From Allacma fusca (taxonomy: Eukaryota; Arthropoda; Collembola; Symphypleona; Sminthuridae), in contig OX359249.1 in NCBI GenBank assembly GCA_947179485.1, positions 9,796,001 to 9,860,000 on the forward strand: DNA of 64,000 nucleotides. The letters are read 5' to 3'. Below the pieces are notes generated by a model. It worked only from the letters and a program-made list of their open reading frames with translations. It was not told the DNA's origin and did no database searches. Each line of letters opens with the position of its first letter. Positions within the stretch are counted from its first letter, which is position 1. Positions 42,269 to 54,208 of this stretch are shown in pieces. A program made the translations under genes and the position numbers.

Positions 42269-44488
42269 CAAAGTGACGATCCAGCGGACGGGAGCTGGTG
42301 TGAGTAACGATGCATTACCATAGACTGGATGGATGGGACGAGGGGAATCACACCATGACTTTGTCTTATTGTTAGAATTACCTTAACTGGGTTTTTAACT
42401 ATCAAGTAAATGAAGAGAGATAAATTGCTTCACGACTTTTGTCGTCACTTATTTAAAATAAAACGACTGTTGAAAAAATAAGAGAGCTCATTGTTTGTCT
42501 GCATAGAGGGATGTCCTGGGATTGGTATAGAATTACATGCATAAATTGCTATCATTGATAATGCCCTCCGTATACTTATCACCTTACCCCGTCCCAATTA
42601 CTTATATATATACATCCAGTAATTACGTATAGGGATGATCTGGAGTCCGGGGCTGGGGTGCCTCATAGTATAGATAGATACATATGTACCTCTCCTCAAA
42701 GCCATCAAAGTCGATGTATAAATGTGGAAAGTACTTTAGTATGTAGTTCCCTATGGGAGAGGGCCAGACTATGGGGTTGGGCGCACAATTTTTCAATTAA
42801 GTGGTCTAACGGCGAGAGTGGGGATGAGATGAACATATGTACGGATGTACATATGCCATGGAGAGTATTTAATATGACACTGAACTGACTGAGTGCACAA
42901 ATATGTCTCGGGAAGACGTGCTCCGAGAAGTGAAGCGATATGTATACTTACTTTTAGGAGGAATTGTAATATAGAGAACAGGACAAGACAATAATGATAA
43001 TGGGAGTGTGGGATAGAGAGGAGACCGAGCTAATGATAGATGTTACCACGGCGGCCCTCTACTACACGATGGCAACTCTGATTAGCGTGGGTGAACGGTC
43101 ATTTGATAATTTGGAAGAAAAGCGTAAGTGACATCATGAAAGCCTTATTAGTGGTTCTGAGATTGCAAAAAGCAAACTCTAATCAAGTTCCCTTTGCATG
43201 TCAAAATTACAGACTATAGTTCTCCCTTGTTTTTTTTTACCCTCAATGGCTCATGACGAAGGTGGTCTTTTCTTAGATCTTATAATACAGTCCATCCCAT
43301 AAGAACTACTCACAACTCACCCAGCAGCAGCAGCACTTTTCAAAGGTAATAAAAACCTTTTGTGGTCGCATCATTTACTTTTTCCCTTCAAAACAATCAA
43401 TGTAATCCAACTGGAAAAATCAAGCTTGCACACATTACTCAAGCCTAAACATCTCCTTTTGGAATTTTCATAATTTGCAAGAGGAGATTTCCTCCTCATT
43501 TATTATTACTTCTCATGACACAACCCAATGTACTCAGAAGTCATTCCAATTATTATTTTCGTACAGGACAAAATTGTATTTTTTTATATTTTGATACTAG
43601 TATATACTTATATTTCACAGTTTGCACACAATATCTGAGACAAAATTACCGCCAGTGGCATCCCTGTTCGACCAAGAGTTTAAAATGTCATGATCAATCT
43701 GAGGGAGATCAAAGAAGGGTCCACAGTGGGGAATTAAAAGAAAAAAGGAAATCTAAGCTCAATTATAACTATATGAAACACGGAAAGAAAAATAGGAATT
43801 ATGGGAGTCATGCAAAGATCTCAAGCAGGACTTACAATTAAGTCCATTACATAGAAATAAGTATGGATACATATGTAACTACGTGATGCACTGGATGATG
43901 ATTGTACATTTGGGTACTGTAGCCACGAAGAGTAAAAAAATAAGATAATTGTACAGAGAGGGCTGACTGCAACTGCAAAATTGTATCTATCTGTTGATGT
44001 ACTATATACGCCGATCCCTGGACAAATGAGTTAATTTTGCTGGAAACCTCTACTTCACCAGGGCTGGGATGGAAATAAGCATAAGCTTGAACAAGGGAGT
44101 TGAGTAATGCCTTTATTATTACATGATACGGAATTGGATCTGCTCAAGAGGATGTTTATGAAACCAACGACTCTCAAGGGAAGGAAAGAGTGAGAGGGAG
44201 GAAAAAAGGTGAGTGTGTAAAAGACTCGGACCTGGGATCCTTGGAGTATTTCGGTGAGAGGGACGGCCGAGGAAAAATGTAAGTACTTGAGTTGTGATGG
44301 TGGGAAATTAGCTCTTATTTGGTTAGGCGGCCCTTTGCTTCCAGTGAATGACATGTTGTAAAAGACTAGATGGATTTCTTCGAAGGAGGAAAAGATAATA
44401 TGAAGGAGGCAGAAATGAAAAGCGTAAAGTAGCCAAACGCAGGCACAGACCCTATCAGTACCAAAGTGAATAGCTGAGGAAGGAGTTG

Positions 44489-44522
44489 GAGAGAGAGGGA
44501 GAGAGAGAGAGAGAGAGAGAGA
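44489..44522. repeat. (GA)n microsatellite
   Basis: About 17 GA units with one GGGA interruption. Confidence 0.95.
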
Positions 44523-44940
44523 AAAGAGAAGAGTGAAAGATGAGACGATACAGTATAGTCATGAGTGAAACTCTTCTCTGGATGGAAAGATGAGCTAAGA
44601 TTCAGCAAGGTGTATAATCATGGGCTTTATTGATTTGATTTCAAAGCCGCACTCAAATTAAGGGTCCGTGATCTTTTACGGCTCTGCACATGTAGACGCT
44701 TTCTGTCTTATTATTGTAATAACAACTGTGGCATTACTACCAACTACAACCCACTACTACTATTACTACGACTACTCCTACTACTGCAACTTACTGGGTG
44801 CTTTGTGTTCAAGATGATATGGTGTCCTGAACAGTGTAACAACAACGTGGCGAAAAAACTGTTCATTTTGTCTGTAATAGAATAGAATAATGAGAACTAG
44901 CATAATATAATGTAGGATGAGCTTAACTGACTAAGTGAAA

Positions 44941-44964
44941 CACACACACACACACACACACACA
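44941..44964. repeat. (CA)n microsatellite
   Basis: Twelve uninterrupted CA units. Confidence 0.96.
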
Positions 44965-47900
44965 AGGAGTATATGTGATGTGTTGGCAATCATTTACTCA
45001 TCAAGCTTACCTTTGCCTATGCACATATGTGCTTCAAGGGGGAGAAACGTGTCTCTTCTTTCGTCCACCTCCAAAAAATTGCTGTTCATCCTTATTGGAT
45101 CAAATCGACTTTACAAGTACAGAGCATGGAATGAGACAGCAATATCGGTTTTTGTTAAAACCTATTGTACTCATATCATTATTATATACATTCCTTCAGG
45201 GTAATGATTCGTCTACTCTCCGAATACAAATACCAGCTCTCACTCACTAACTCACTATTACACGTCCACAAACACACAAGGCATCCTTCACTGTGTCGAG
45301 TTTATGATGAAGCTTCTTTACGGTTCCCTTAAAAAAACTAAAAGAGTCAACATATGAACAAATTCAGACACACACTGTATCCTCCAATTTCTATGGACTC
45401 ATTCCAGGTCATGTGTGTGTATGTAGATATGTGTGTGTGTGTATGCCGCGTTCACAAGTTTTGGTAATTTTGTGCAGAGTCAAAATGATAGAGTCAACTG
45501 TGTTTGTGAAATTCCATGACATTCTGTTTGTTTCTTTTTCTACCTTCCAATCCATTAATGTTGAGTTCTACACGCTATGCTTGTATGCTTTTGTACATAG
45601 GGATGGAGCAGAGTATTTCATGTTCCTACAATAATTATTCATGAGTAAGCTTGTCTTTCAGCTGGTCCTGTACCTGTCGTCATGCCGCGCACCATATACG
45701 TGACGATGGTAACCCATTATGCCGTACACTTTTACTCCAAAGAAATCTGACTGATTGATTTTTTTTTTCGAAGATAAAAGGATTTCCCCCTCGTGGAATC
45801 ATTGCTTAGTATTGAATTACTAAAGACTGGCAGAGCCAGACGGGAAGATTCCGGAAGTAGGGATTTTTTTCCTTCCTCAGAGTGCCCCAATGTTGAGATT
45901 TGAGGTAGAGGTATAGAACACGGACGTGCAGGGATTCAAGTTTTGTAGGAACTGGATCAACTAGTACAAGTGAAGTATATTTAATTGTAGTATCACTGTG
46001 CGTATACAGTGGGACAATTAACGTTCCTTAAATTCGAATTTTGAGAGAGTCAATGTTCATGTATTTACCTAAAATGCAATGCTATGATAGTTTTACAATT
46101 ACTGGCCCTCACTACAGTCAATATTTGCAACTGATTTGTTATCTTATGAAAATCACCGCATGCTATGCCTGTAATTATTAAGTTTTGAACTGCCACATGG
46201 AAGGTATAAAGTCGATTGGAAACTGAGGAAAGGACAATATAGGAAATTCCGACGGCAGACTGGACTATAATCATGTTGCTCTTTGCCATTGAGACTTAAG
46301 TGGCTGCCCTTACAACAACAAGTATCACACACGCATGCATTAATACAGTTTATTATCTCCTAATATTTTTTCGCGATTATTACTCCAATTATATGTTATT
46401 AACTAAATTGTTCACATTATAGAAAACCATCCGTGGACTATCTGTATTTAAGCAATTATGCTCATGAATCATGAATGTTTACTGGAGAGGTAGAATCAAA
46501 ACGACAACTATTATCAAAAATCTATAGTATCTACATATGTATATATGCACACTCTTCCCTTCTACTAGTAGTATCCTTCACCGGGAAGATGACCGTTCTT
46601 GAAATCGTTTGCCACTGACGAGTCAGCAGGTAATTAGACCCACCACATCATCCGATCCCATGAATTAAATCCATCGGGGTATCATCTGGCTTACAGCAGA
46701 AATTGTTGCAGCGTTAAAAAAAATTAAAATAATACAATGCTATTAATTTAAAATATTTTAGCACAGTGTGCTTTGCATTTAGAGCCAGTAGTACATAGTT
46801 ATTTTAACATAGTTTACTATTTATAAACTTCTGTACGCCCGATATGGACAATGATACATGCAATTTTGTAAAGCGGGCTATTTTGTAGACGTTACAAATT
46901 AAGCGAAATATTTGAGCTATTATTTCCTGGGAGCAAGTAATTTGTATTCATGTGCATATGTATGTCCCATAGTCCCCATTAATTTTGTTTGGCTTTACTG
47001 TGGAGCGAGTGTTATTGAAATCAGTATTTATTTGCATCCAAAGAGTTTCATTCATTTTTCACACGTTGTTTTTGTTAATAAGCATTACACTTTTCTATCA
47101 ATTAAAACTCACTTAGGCATGCAATGAGTGGCATGCTTGCCTTTAGGAATCAGATTATTATATTTATCGCACCTGGCCCACCCAGTCTCTAAATGTAAAG
47201 GATTTCACGAGCTCTGTGATGCACACAAAAACCTATAGAGCAGCTCCGTCAAATAATCTCTGCCTCATTAGATATGCACAGATATAGCAAAGGAACACCT
47301 TGCAGCGTACTTTTTAAGAAGAGTTTCAAGACAGATTCTATTATGCAGGTAGGAGCGTACAATGTTTTTAAACTAATTACTGACGGATCTTTGCATGCGT
47401 TGGGAAATCAATTTATCATCCTGGCTGGCAACTCCTAACTGTACTCCTGCATTGCTCAGCGTCAAAGCGGATTTATTAATTATATTAGAGGGAGATGGGT
47501 AATAATTATAAAATATGCATGGGATTTTTAAATTAATTTTGGGAACACTAAAGTACATAATTGAAGATGATGATGGGTGCGGTATATGTGTGTGTCACAA
47601 AGTGTGCACAACTCTGTATTTCTGTTACGTTGATTGCGTTCTGTATTTGGAATAAGATTGTAGTAAAGTAGGTGGGGCATGATATGCTGCGTGTAAGAAA
47701 AATACAATCTTTCATTTGCTCCGCTCTTGTATACAACATTGTTTATATTAGATATTAATCCCTGATTTTATATTTAACAAGAGTTTAAAATGCACTCCTA
47801 AATTGCATCATGAGCTTCATACTTGCAACAAAAATTTCGCTAATAATTGAAATATTGACCCCTGAGAAAATAAATTTCTCATATTTCGACTAGTAACAAT

Positions 47901-48199
47901 CTAATGAATCAAAATTATCAAGACAAATATCTTTTAAACGTTTAAAAATAGTTCCGCTTGTAGCCCTACACTTCAGAAGTACAAGAAATACAACACCAAT
48001 TAATTGATTTAACAGGTAATTGATGCTTTGAAATTTACCATTCTTTTTGCACAGGCCCTTTTAAAACTGCTGAGCAGTATAATAATGTAAAATAAAAAAT
48101 AAGTACATCAGTGGTCCATCAAAGCCTTTAGACAATTCATATGTGAGTTGTTGACTGGTCTCCAAGTCTGATGGATACGACACAGTACATACCCAATGT

Positions 48200-48325
48200 A
48201 AAACAACCCTTAAAGGAAAAAGAAAAAAATGTGCACTACGTTTAACAGGAAAATGCAAAAATAATTTTGCTACTACAAAGAATAGCTCTTGAAGGGTCTC
48301 TTATGTAATGAGAATAAGTACTGTA
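48200..48325 (+). mobile_element. Partial copy of the CAGT/TA MITE family
   Basis: TTTTGCTACTACAAAGAATAG, then CTCTTGAAGGGTCTCTTATG and an AATAAGTACTG-TA end, follow the right half of the copies at 26395 and 39869 in the same orientation. The left end is uncertain. Confidence 0.45.
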
Positions 48326-49744
48326 TTTAGTTTTAAATGCCAGTTGGTGTAAACAACCCTCTAACTATTCAAACACTTCTGTGACAGCAGAGGTTAGGGA
48401 GGTGTTATAAAACATTTGGAATCTTCAATAATTAGCAAGTGACATTGAAGAAACAATAAACAGGATAACGGGATTGGTATATACTTAAGTATAATTAAAA
48501 ATGCATCTTCAATAATCTTGAGATTCAACAAACCCAACTCGCTAACAACCGAAACAAATAGCAGCTCCATCTACCTTATAAAATAGGAAAGAATGCCCAA
48601 TTATATCCGAGTGTTTGACTATCCCAATACGATATACGACTGTTGGCTGTCATTTTTTCCTGAAACATCCATGAAAGTGTCTAGATTTTATTTAAACATA
48701 ATTTAAAATGTTCAAAAATCCCATGTGTACCGGGTGTAACAATATTTTTCTTACCCTTGCCTAACTTTAAGCTCGCAGCGGACAAATGAGTAATAATTGA
48801 AAAACGGTGGGAATACAGAAACATTATTTTACAATTTTAAAAAGCCACCGGCTTCACCAATGCAAAATACAGGAATTCATTATTAAAAATCTTCTTTAAT
48901 TAATACAGAATTATTTGCATTAGTGTCATCACCTTTGACCATAATTTTACATTGTTCGGCAGTGTCAATGTATGCCGACCTGGACAATGTTAGGTTTATC
49001 ACCTCGAAAAAGCAGCACATAGTTAACTGTGTAAACAGTAGGTTAAAATCTGTAACGAATGGTACTTTTTCTTGCTGAAATATTTAGGTACATAAACGCA
49101 GAATCAGAAGGCAGCCACCTGTACAGTCAGGTGTGCCGTGTTGAACACAAAAAATAGTATTGTTTCATGAAAAATTATTCTACTTGCTTCATATGTGCAA
49201 TGTGCATAATTCAGCACTAACCAGTTTTCCAGATCGTTCCGTAGATCATGTCATTAATTTAACAGTAATTTTGACTTCTGCAGTAATAGCAACATAATTA
49301 ATGAAATTTGATACAAAGGGTAAGTTGAGTACGCAGATCCCGACTCTGAAGTACTTTTGTTTAGGAAATATGTAGTTTCGGCGGTACTAGATGTCAAATG
49401 TTACCAGTATAAAATATTGCACATATGCGCGTTCCTTGTGTATCTATGTACAGGGTGCCCCGTATCATTTTTCTTCCACTAGCACGTTGTTGAAAGTTGC
49501 TACAGGACTGCCAAGAGGTGGGATTGTGCTTCCAAATGTATCGGCAGGTCTGCATAACAACTTTGAGACACATAATGTATTGTCTCCACCACCCGAGTCT
49601 CTCTGCATGGAGAGTTGTGATCTCTGCCGTCTGCCCGGCGAGCTACCTTATACTAGTAGTGACTTCCCACACCGAATTAGCATCTGATTCCCGGGTAGTT
49701 TGCACCCATAGGCTTTTGTGACATTTTGATTTAGTCAGAGCTAT

Positions 49745-49900
49745 TCAAAATACATACCTGGTCTTCGATGACAAAATGTAAATAAAATACCTAAAGTAAA
49801 ATCTGGAAAATACAAAGTAAAACACTTCAGGTTATAATACCAAAATAAAAATACAATACATGGTAGGTAATTTAAAATACCGTATTTTAAATACAACAAA
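49745..49900. repeat. AAAATAC-rich degenerate short repeats
   Basis: Roughly ten copies of AAAATAC or close variants within 155 bp, ending near a small palindrome AAAATACCGTATTTTAAATAC. Such arrays are common near ends of hAT-type elements. No target duplication was found, so the class stays open. Confidence 0.35.
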
Positions 49901-50439
49901 CATCCTCAGATAGCGAATCAATTCAAGGATTGCACTTAAGACATGTGTAGTAACAAGTTGTTCAACTGGTACTAAATAGGCCAGTCCATTACAACATTTC
50001 ATGTTGTTTGACTACCGAAATTCAACAAATTTGACTGTTCGGAAAGTAACGTAAATTACAATGATATTTATTATCAATATACAATGAGATATATTTATGG
50101 AATAATTATTAAAGAAAGGAGTTAGCATCTAAATTAATTTTAACAAGTTTGATGTAGTAAAAATGATTCGTTCGAACGTATGTTATATCATCGCTAAAAC
50201 GGAATTCTCACATCTATTGCAAATATTGTTTCATGATGCGTATAGTTGCAATATATTGGAAGAAACCCGGACGCAAATATTTTATCTATTGAACCTTTTA
50301 TAATATTATTTTACTAAGAATTGAGATCCTTTTAGTATGGCTGAAAGTTTGTTGTAAATGAACACAAAAAAGTATTTGTAAATACGGATGGATATTTAAT
50401 AACTTCCCATGACGTTTCCCCTTCTCACGGACACAACTT

Positions 50440-51600
50440 TTTACTCAAAAAAAGAAACAAAACAGAAAAATATTAACAGGCGACCCCTCCACCGGTCAAT
50501 CCGTAGAGGTTTGGAAACAATGGAAGAAGATCTGGTAGATGTATTAGAATTATTACTAACCATACTAGAAGTAGGAGAAACATTTAGTACAGTAGAAACG
50601 GGTAGCGGATCTTCAGTAGTTTCTGGGGGACTACCAGGATCAGCGTAAACATTGCTATTAATAGTGTGAATAACGGGATTAAAATTATCAGAGAACGGGT
50701 TTGAACTATTCAATATAGTTGTGTTATTATCAATTTCATTGGTATTGCTTACTGTAACATCGGTTGATCATTCATGTTGGAAATATAAATAAATCCCTGC
50801 CTATTATTAACGTGAGTACCGAAAGAAGTTTGAACTAACCCATTATTTAAGAATAATTCATTGTTATCCCAACTATAATGTCTCCGTCATAGTTTGAGTT
50901 ACAAAGTACTTTGACTCTTCGAGCTTCCTGTGCAGGTATGTGGTAAGGCCTATTAGTGTGACATCTGGAAGGTATTCTGAGAAGAGGTTTGTCACCAGGA
51001 CGGATTCTTGACGGCATTGAAAATATAGTTGGTGTGAGAACTCATAGAAATGAAACTGACGTGAGACTTAACGGAACAGGATGAAGTAGAATTCAATTTT
51101 GGTTTAAAAAAACTGGATTACGTTGGAGTGGATTTAATATTGGAAATAGACTTCATACAGTGGACTATATTATTCGGAAGATATACTTGACCTTTGCTAC
51201 AATTTATGTGAGCCTGATTAAAGTATGTCCAACCCATATTTTATATATATGACAGTATATCCAAACCAATGACCATTTCGGAAGACAAATTCTGAAGGAT
51301 ACAGAATAACCAATTGAAAAAATATATTGGACATTAATAGTTGAATATAATGGTCAATAACAGTCAGCAATTGGACAATTTCACCTTCAGAAGCAGAAAA
51401 GAGTTTCTGAAAATCAAATTTTTTCAAGGAGGGTCTCATTTCCTGAAAGATATTTCCAATCACTGCGTTTGTAGCATGTTTTCGAAAAAATTCTGTGCTG
51501 AAATAAACATCCGCTGAACTCAAATTCTCTGAAAAAATCCGACTTTGATTCACGTCCGTGACCCTTGTGATCTTGGTAATTAATCGAAGTTAATAAAACA
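50440..51600 (-). pseudogene. Degraded coding relic, possibly an LTR-type retroelement fossil
   Basis: Minus-strand sequence has coding-like composition in two stretches, about 51218-51553 and about 50440-51060. The second includes a Ser/Thr/Asn-rich tail and an upstream part with a basic, Pro-rich character that recalls the region after the protease in some Gypsy-like polyproteins. It is clearly broken, with several interruptions, and looks old. No LTRs or primer-binding site were recognised, so the family is a weak guess. A decayed host gene is the alternative. Confidence 0.3.
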
Positions 51601-51900
51601 AATTTGATAATATAAACTGATAACAAACTAGGGGAATCAAAGCACTCGTAAAGTATTCGATTCTCCCAATTTGTATCAAATTTAGTTCTACATGCTTAAA
51701 AAAATTGATTGACCTCGGTCATTATTAGAGGTCCAATAAGCGGTGTCTGCGTTTCTGTTAGAATGGTAATTTTTTCATTTTTTAATTCTCATACCAGTAT
51801 TTGTAGAAAATATTTTGACTCCACCCAGTACGGCTGAATTGGACGATGGGTGGATTGCTGAGAGATCCCTATCTTAACCAGCATAGGTAGATCACCATTG

Positions 51901-51964
51901 TAAGTCGTACAGGGTTGTAGCTATGACCAGCTCAATTTATTACGACGTAAGGAGCCAGGTCATG
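51901..51964 (+). repeat. Merlin left inverted end, outer part
   Basis: The 64 bp from TAAGTCGTACAGG to CCAGGTCATG match the complement of 55753-55816 with few mismatches. The match breaks exactly where the P-type element starts. Confidence 0.85.
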
Positions 51965-52143
51965 CAAGGCTATATATAGTAACAGGTTCGGCCACATCGC
52001 TTGTAAGAATGACTAATGCGGAGAGGTAGACAAACTTAGGGGACTGTGACGTCAGTAAAAGTGATCTCAGCGAGCGCTCTACTTGTTTATAATTGACAAT
52101 CCTTGTAAAGAAGCAAATAAAATTATTTAATGTGAACTTTATT

Positions 52144-52322
52144 TGTGCAATAGCGGAATGTAAAACATTAAAATATTAAACAGAGTTCAAGTCACAAACA
52201 GTCACCAGTTCCCTAAAAATTCTCAATTAGGTAAGGTTTGGGTTGGTAAGTGTAAGAGGAAAGAGAATGTAAATTGTGTTACAGCTAGGATTTGTTCAGA
52301 TCATTTCAGTGAAAGTATGTCT
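52144..52322 (+). pseudogene. THAP zinc-finger remnant of the P-type transposase
   Basis: The N-terminal part gives FICAIAECKTLKY with a Cys-x4-Cys pair at 52144-52161. A second frame then gives NSHQFPKNSQL, a Trp in KVWVGK, and ARICSDHFSES at about 52284-52310. Together these match the THAP pattern C-x(2-4)-C ... H-x-FP ... W ... C-x2-H-F. The two parts are in different frames, with a stop at about 52177 between them, so the domain is dead. THAP domains bind the ends of P elements. Confidence 0.78.
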
Positions 52323-53205
52323 GAGATTTTAAAATTTAATTTTTGGACTTTACAATTAAAAATATTAAACAGAACGACCGTTTCCAAATTTGTTTCCATT
52401 CAGAACTCAGCCAGTTTCCTTTCAATTAATTCGAAGTAACTGTCTACACAAAAAAAGAATTTAGAGATGAAATTAACAACTTATTGTAAAGCATAACAAA
52501 TTCAAGGTGATCAAAATTAGCTTATGAAGAAACTTCAATCAATCATTTCAAAACAGAGAAATGAAATCGTGAAGATTATTTGTGTGATTCTAAAGTTCTA
52601 AGTGTACAAGCTGCATTAAGTAAACACAAACCACTTAAATATCTCTTTCCCCCGACAAAGCCAAATTAATTAATGGTAACAAAAGTGTCAACTGGAGCAT
52701 AGGGGATACTTCAAAGGCATTGACAATCAAGTACCTAAGTAAAGTACTAAAACCTACCATGTGACCAAGGAATATTTGCAAATTCCACTGCAATAACAGA
52801 AGTTTATGAAGACGTACGAGCAAGTTGACTTTTGACGAAGAGATTTTTACCAAACTTCCTGTTTTCAATTTGTTTCAAAAAATAATAATAAGTCGGGATT
52901 TGGTGTTCACATCGAATTTCACACTGTGTCGTTATTCGATTTAAAGGCATTCATGGAATAAGCAAGATCCAAATTTACAGAAACAGCAAGAAACGCAAGT
53001 GTCAGCTGGGATTTTTTAATCTTAACCAATTCCCTGCTAAACAGCAGAAGCCACGGATTAATTTTGTGAAAAGAAAACAATTTGTTAATAGCTCTGTTGT
53101 TGTCGTGGGTTAATTTTAAATTTAATTGTAATACTTGAAAATTATTAAAAATCTTATTCACTCTATTTTGCGAATTGTTTACATACTTGTGTAGTATGTG
53201 TAGTA

Positions 53206-53701
53206 GGGATGCGCGTATCGTTCATTGTTGAGCGATACCGATATTACCGATATTTGACTTTAAAATACACGATATAATATAATAATATATATTAATTTAT
53301 TATATATTATTAATATTATATTATTTATATATATTATTATTAATATTTATTAATTTATATAATATATATAATAAACGATATACTGTATGCAATTCGGAAA
53401 CACCACTATTTTAAATGTTGGCTTGCTCGCAAGTTGAAACTGAACACAGGCATGACGCTTAGTTTTGCCGACTTTTCGTTTGGGGACAAAATTTCCGTCA
53501 TTTGCAACCAATTATTTTCAACAAAAAACGTTAGAGGTTTGCAGTATGACCTTCCGGGAATAAAAAACATATAAAAAACATGATATTCTTAACCATAAGA
53601 TATATCGTTTAAAAATTACGAGAAATATCGTACGATATTTTTGCTCCAAAATGTACGATATGCACGATAATATCGTCTCGTTATATCGTTTGTCACATCC
53701 C
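53206..53701. mobile_element. hAT-like MITE inserted in the P-type element, 496 bp
   Basis: The ends GGGATGCGCGTATCG and its counterpart (complement beginning GGGATGTGACAAACG) are flanked by an 11-bp direct repeat TATGTGTAGTA at 53195-53205 and 53702-53712. Part of that repeat may belong to the ends (TAGGGATG). Subterminal ATATCG/CGATAT motifs repeat many times near both ends, and the centre is nearly pure A+T. There is no open frame. YAGGGATG ends with an approximately 8-bp duplication suggest the hAT superfamily. Confidence 0.7.
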
Positions 53702-53860
53702 TATGTGTAGTAAGAAATGACTTTTGATGACGTCACAGCGAGGGGGTTGTTTCAGCATACGCTATGTCCAAACCTGTTACTATCTATAGCCTTGAGGTCA
53801 TGACGATATCAAGGCGCATTGAATGATATGCGGCTTCGTGTGAGCTCCCATCGGCCTTTC

Positions 53861-53895
53861 GTGAGCTCCCTATGTTCCATAGTGTGGGAGCTCAC
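53861..53895. repeat. 35-bp imperfect palindrome in Merlin ends
   Basis: GTGAGCTCCC, a 15-base spacer TATGTTCCATAGTGT, then GGGAGCTCAC. Full copies also sit at 55591-55625 and 55681-55715 in reverse orientation, and half-copies at 53842 and 53951. The 10-bp stem arms are perfect. Repeated subterminal stem-loops may be transposase-binding sites, which is inference. Confidence 0.8.
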
Positions 53896-54208
53896 CACGG
53901 TGTCGCAACTGTGTTACGCGCTGCTCAAGTCTTTCTGCCATCGGCCTTTCGTGAGCTCCCTATGTTCCTTCTCTATGGCATCCCAGGAATGAACCACTCG
54001 AGCAACCAGGCGCTGCTTTTACGTCCTAATCGGCATAATACCTTGTGGAACAAGGAATAACTTGTGGATTAACCATTACACCACGGACTTGAGTGTGCAA
54101 AGCTCAGGTAATTTTCCCCAGCGACTTTCAGCGATTTCCAGCATTTGTTTTCAGGAAGCGATTTTAATTGTATTATAGTTTTCTTTTCACTTTCAGGCTT
54201 TAGGTTCC

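Larger units (their letters stand above)
40044..46000. other. Non-coding stretch, last part of the microsatellite-rich landscape
   Basis: No exon recognised. Contents: CA tract 40767-40785, long GA tract 42225-42264, GA tract 44489-44522, a CTA/TAC-rich triplet stretch about 44735-44790, CA tract 44941-44964 and GT-rich 45411-45443. The segment 40290-40640 is CpG-richer and GA/GAC-rich and could be a promoter or 5' UTR of the minus-strand gene. This is a guess. Confidence 0.45.
46001..50439. other. AT-rich stretch with no recognised gene
   Basis: The style changes here. There are no CT/GA/CA microsatellites of note and long A/T-rich runs appear. It holds a decayed MITE relic (about 48200-48325) and an AAAATAC-rich patch (49745-49900). 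The frame 49391-49687 plus contains TGLPRGGIVLP but nothing I can assign. Confidence 0.45.
51965..53794 (+). mobile_element. P-superfamily-like DNA transposon with THAP remnant
   Basis: The element is bounded by an 8-bp target duplication AGGTCATG (51957-51964 and 53795-53802). About 35-bp inverted ends start CAAGGCTATA, with ATAGTAACAGGTT following. An 11-bp internal inverted repeat CTGTGACGTCA lies at 52044-52054 and 53728-53738. An 8-bp duplication, roughly 30-bp ends and 11-bp internal inverted repeats are the classical architecture of P elements. A broken THAP zinc finger follows at 52144-52322, as in P transposases. The rest of the transposase is decayed. The 1830 bp include a 496-bp later insertion. 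A THAP-bearing hAT element is the alternative, as hAT also makes 8-bp duplications. Confidence 0.72.
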
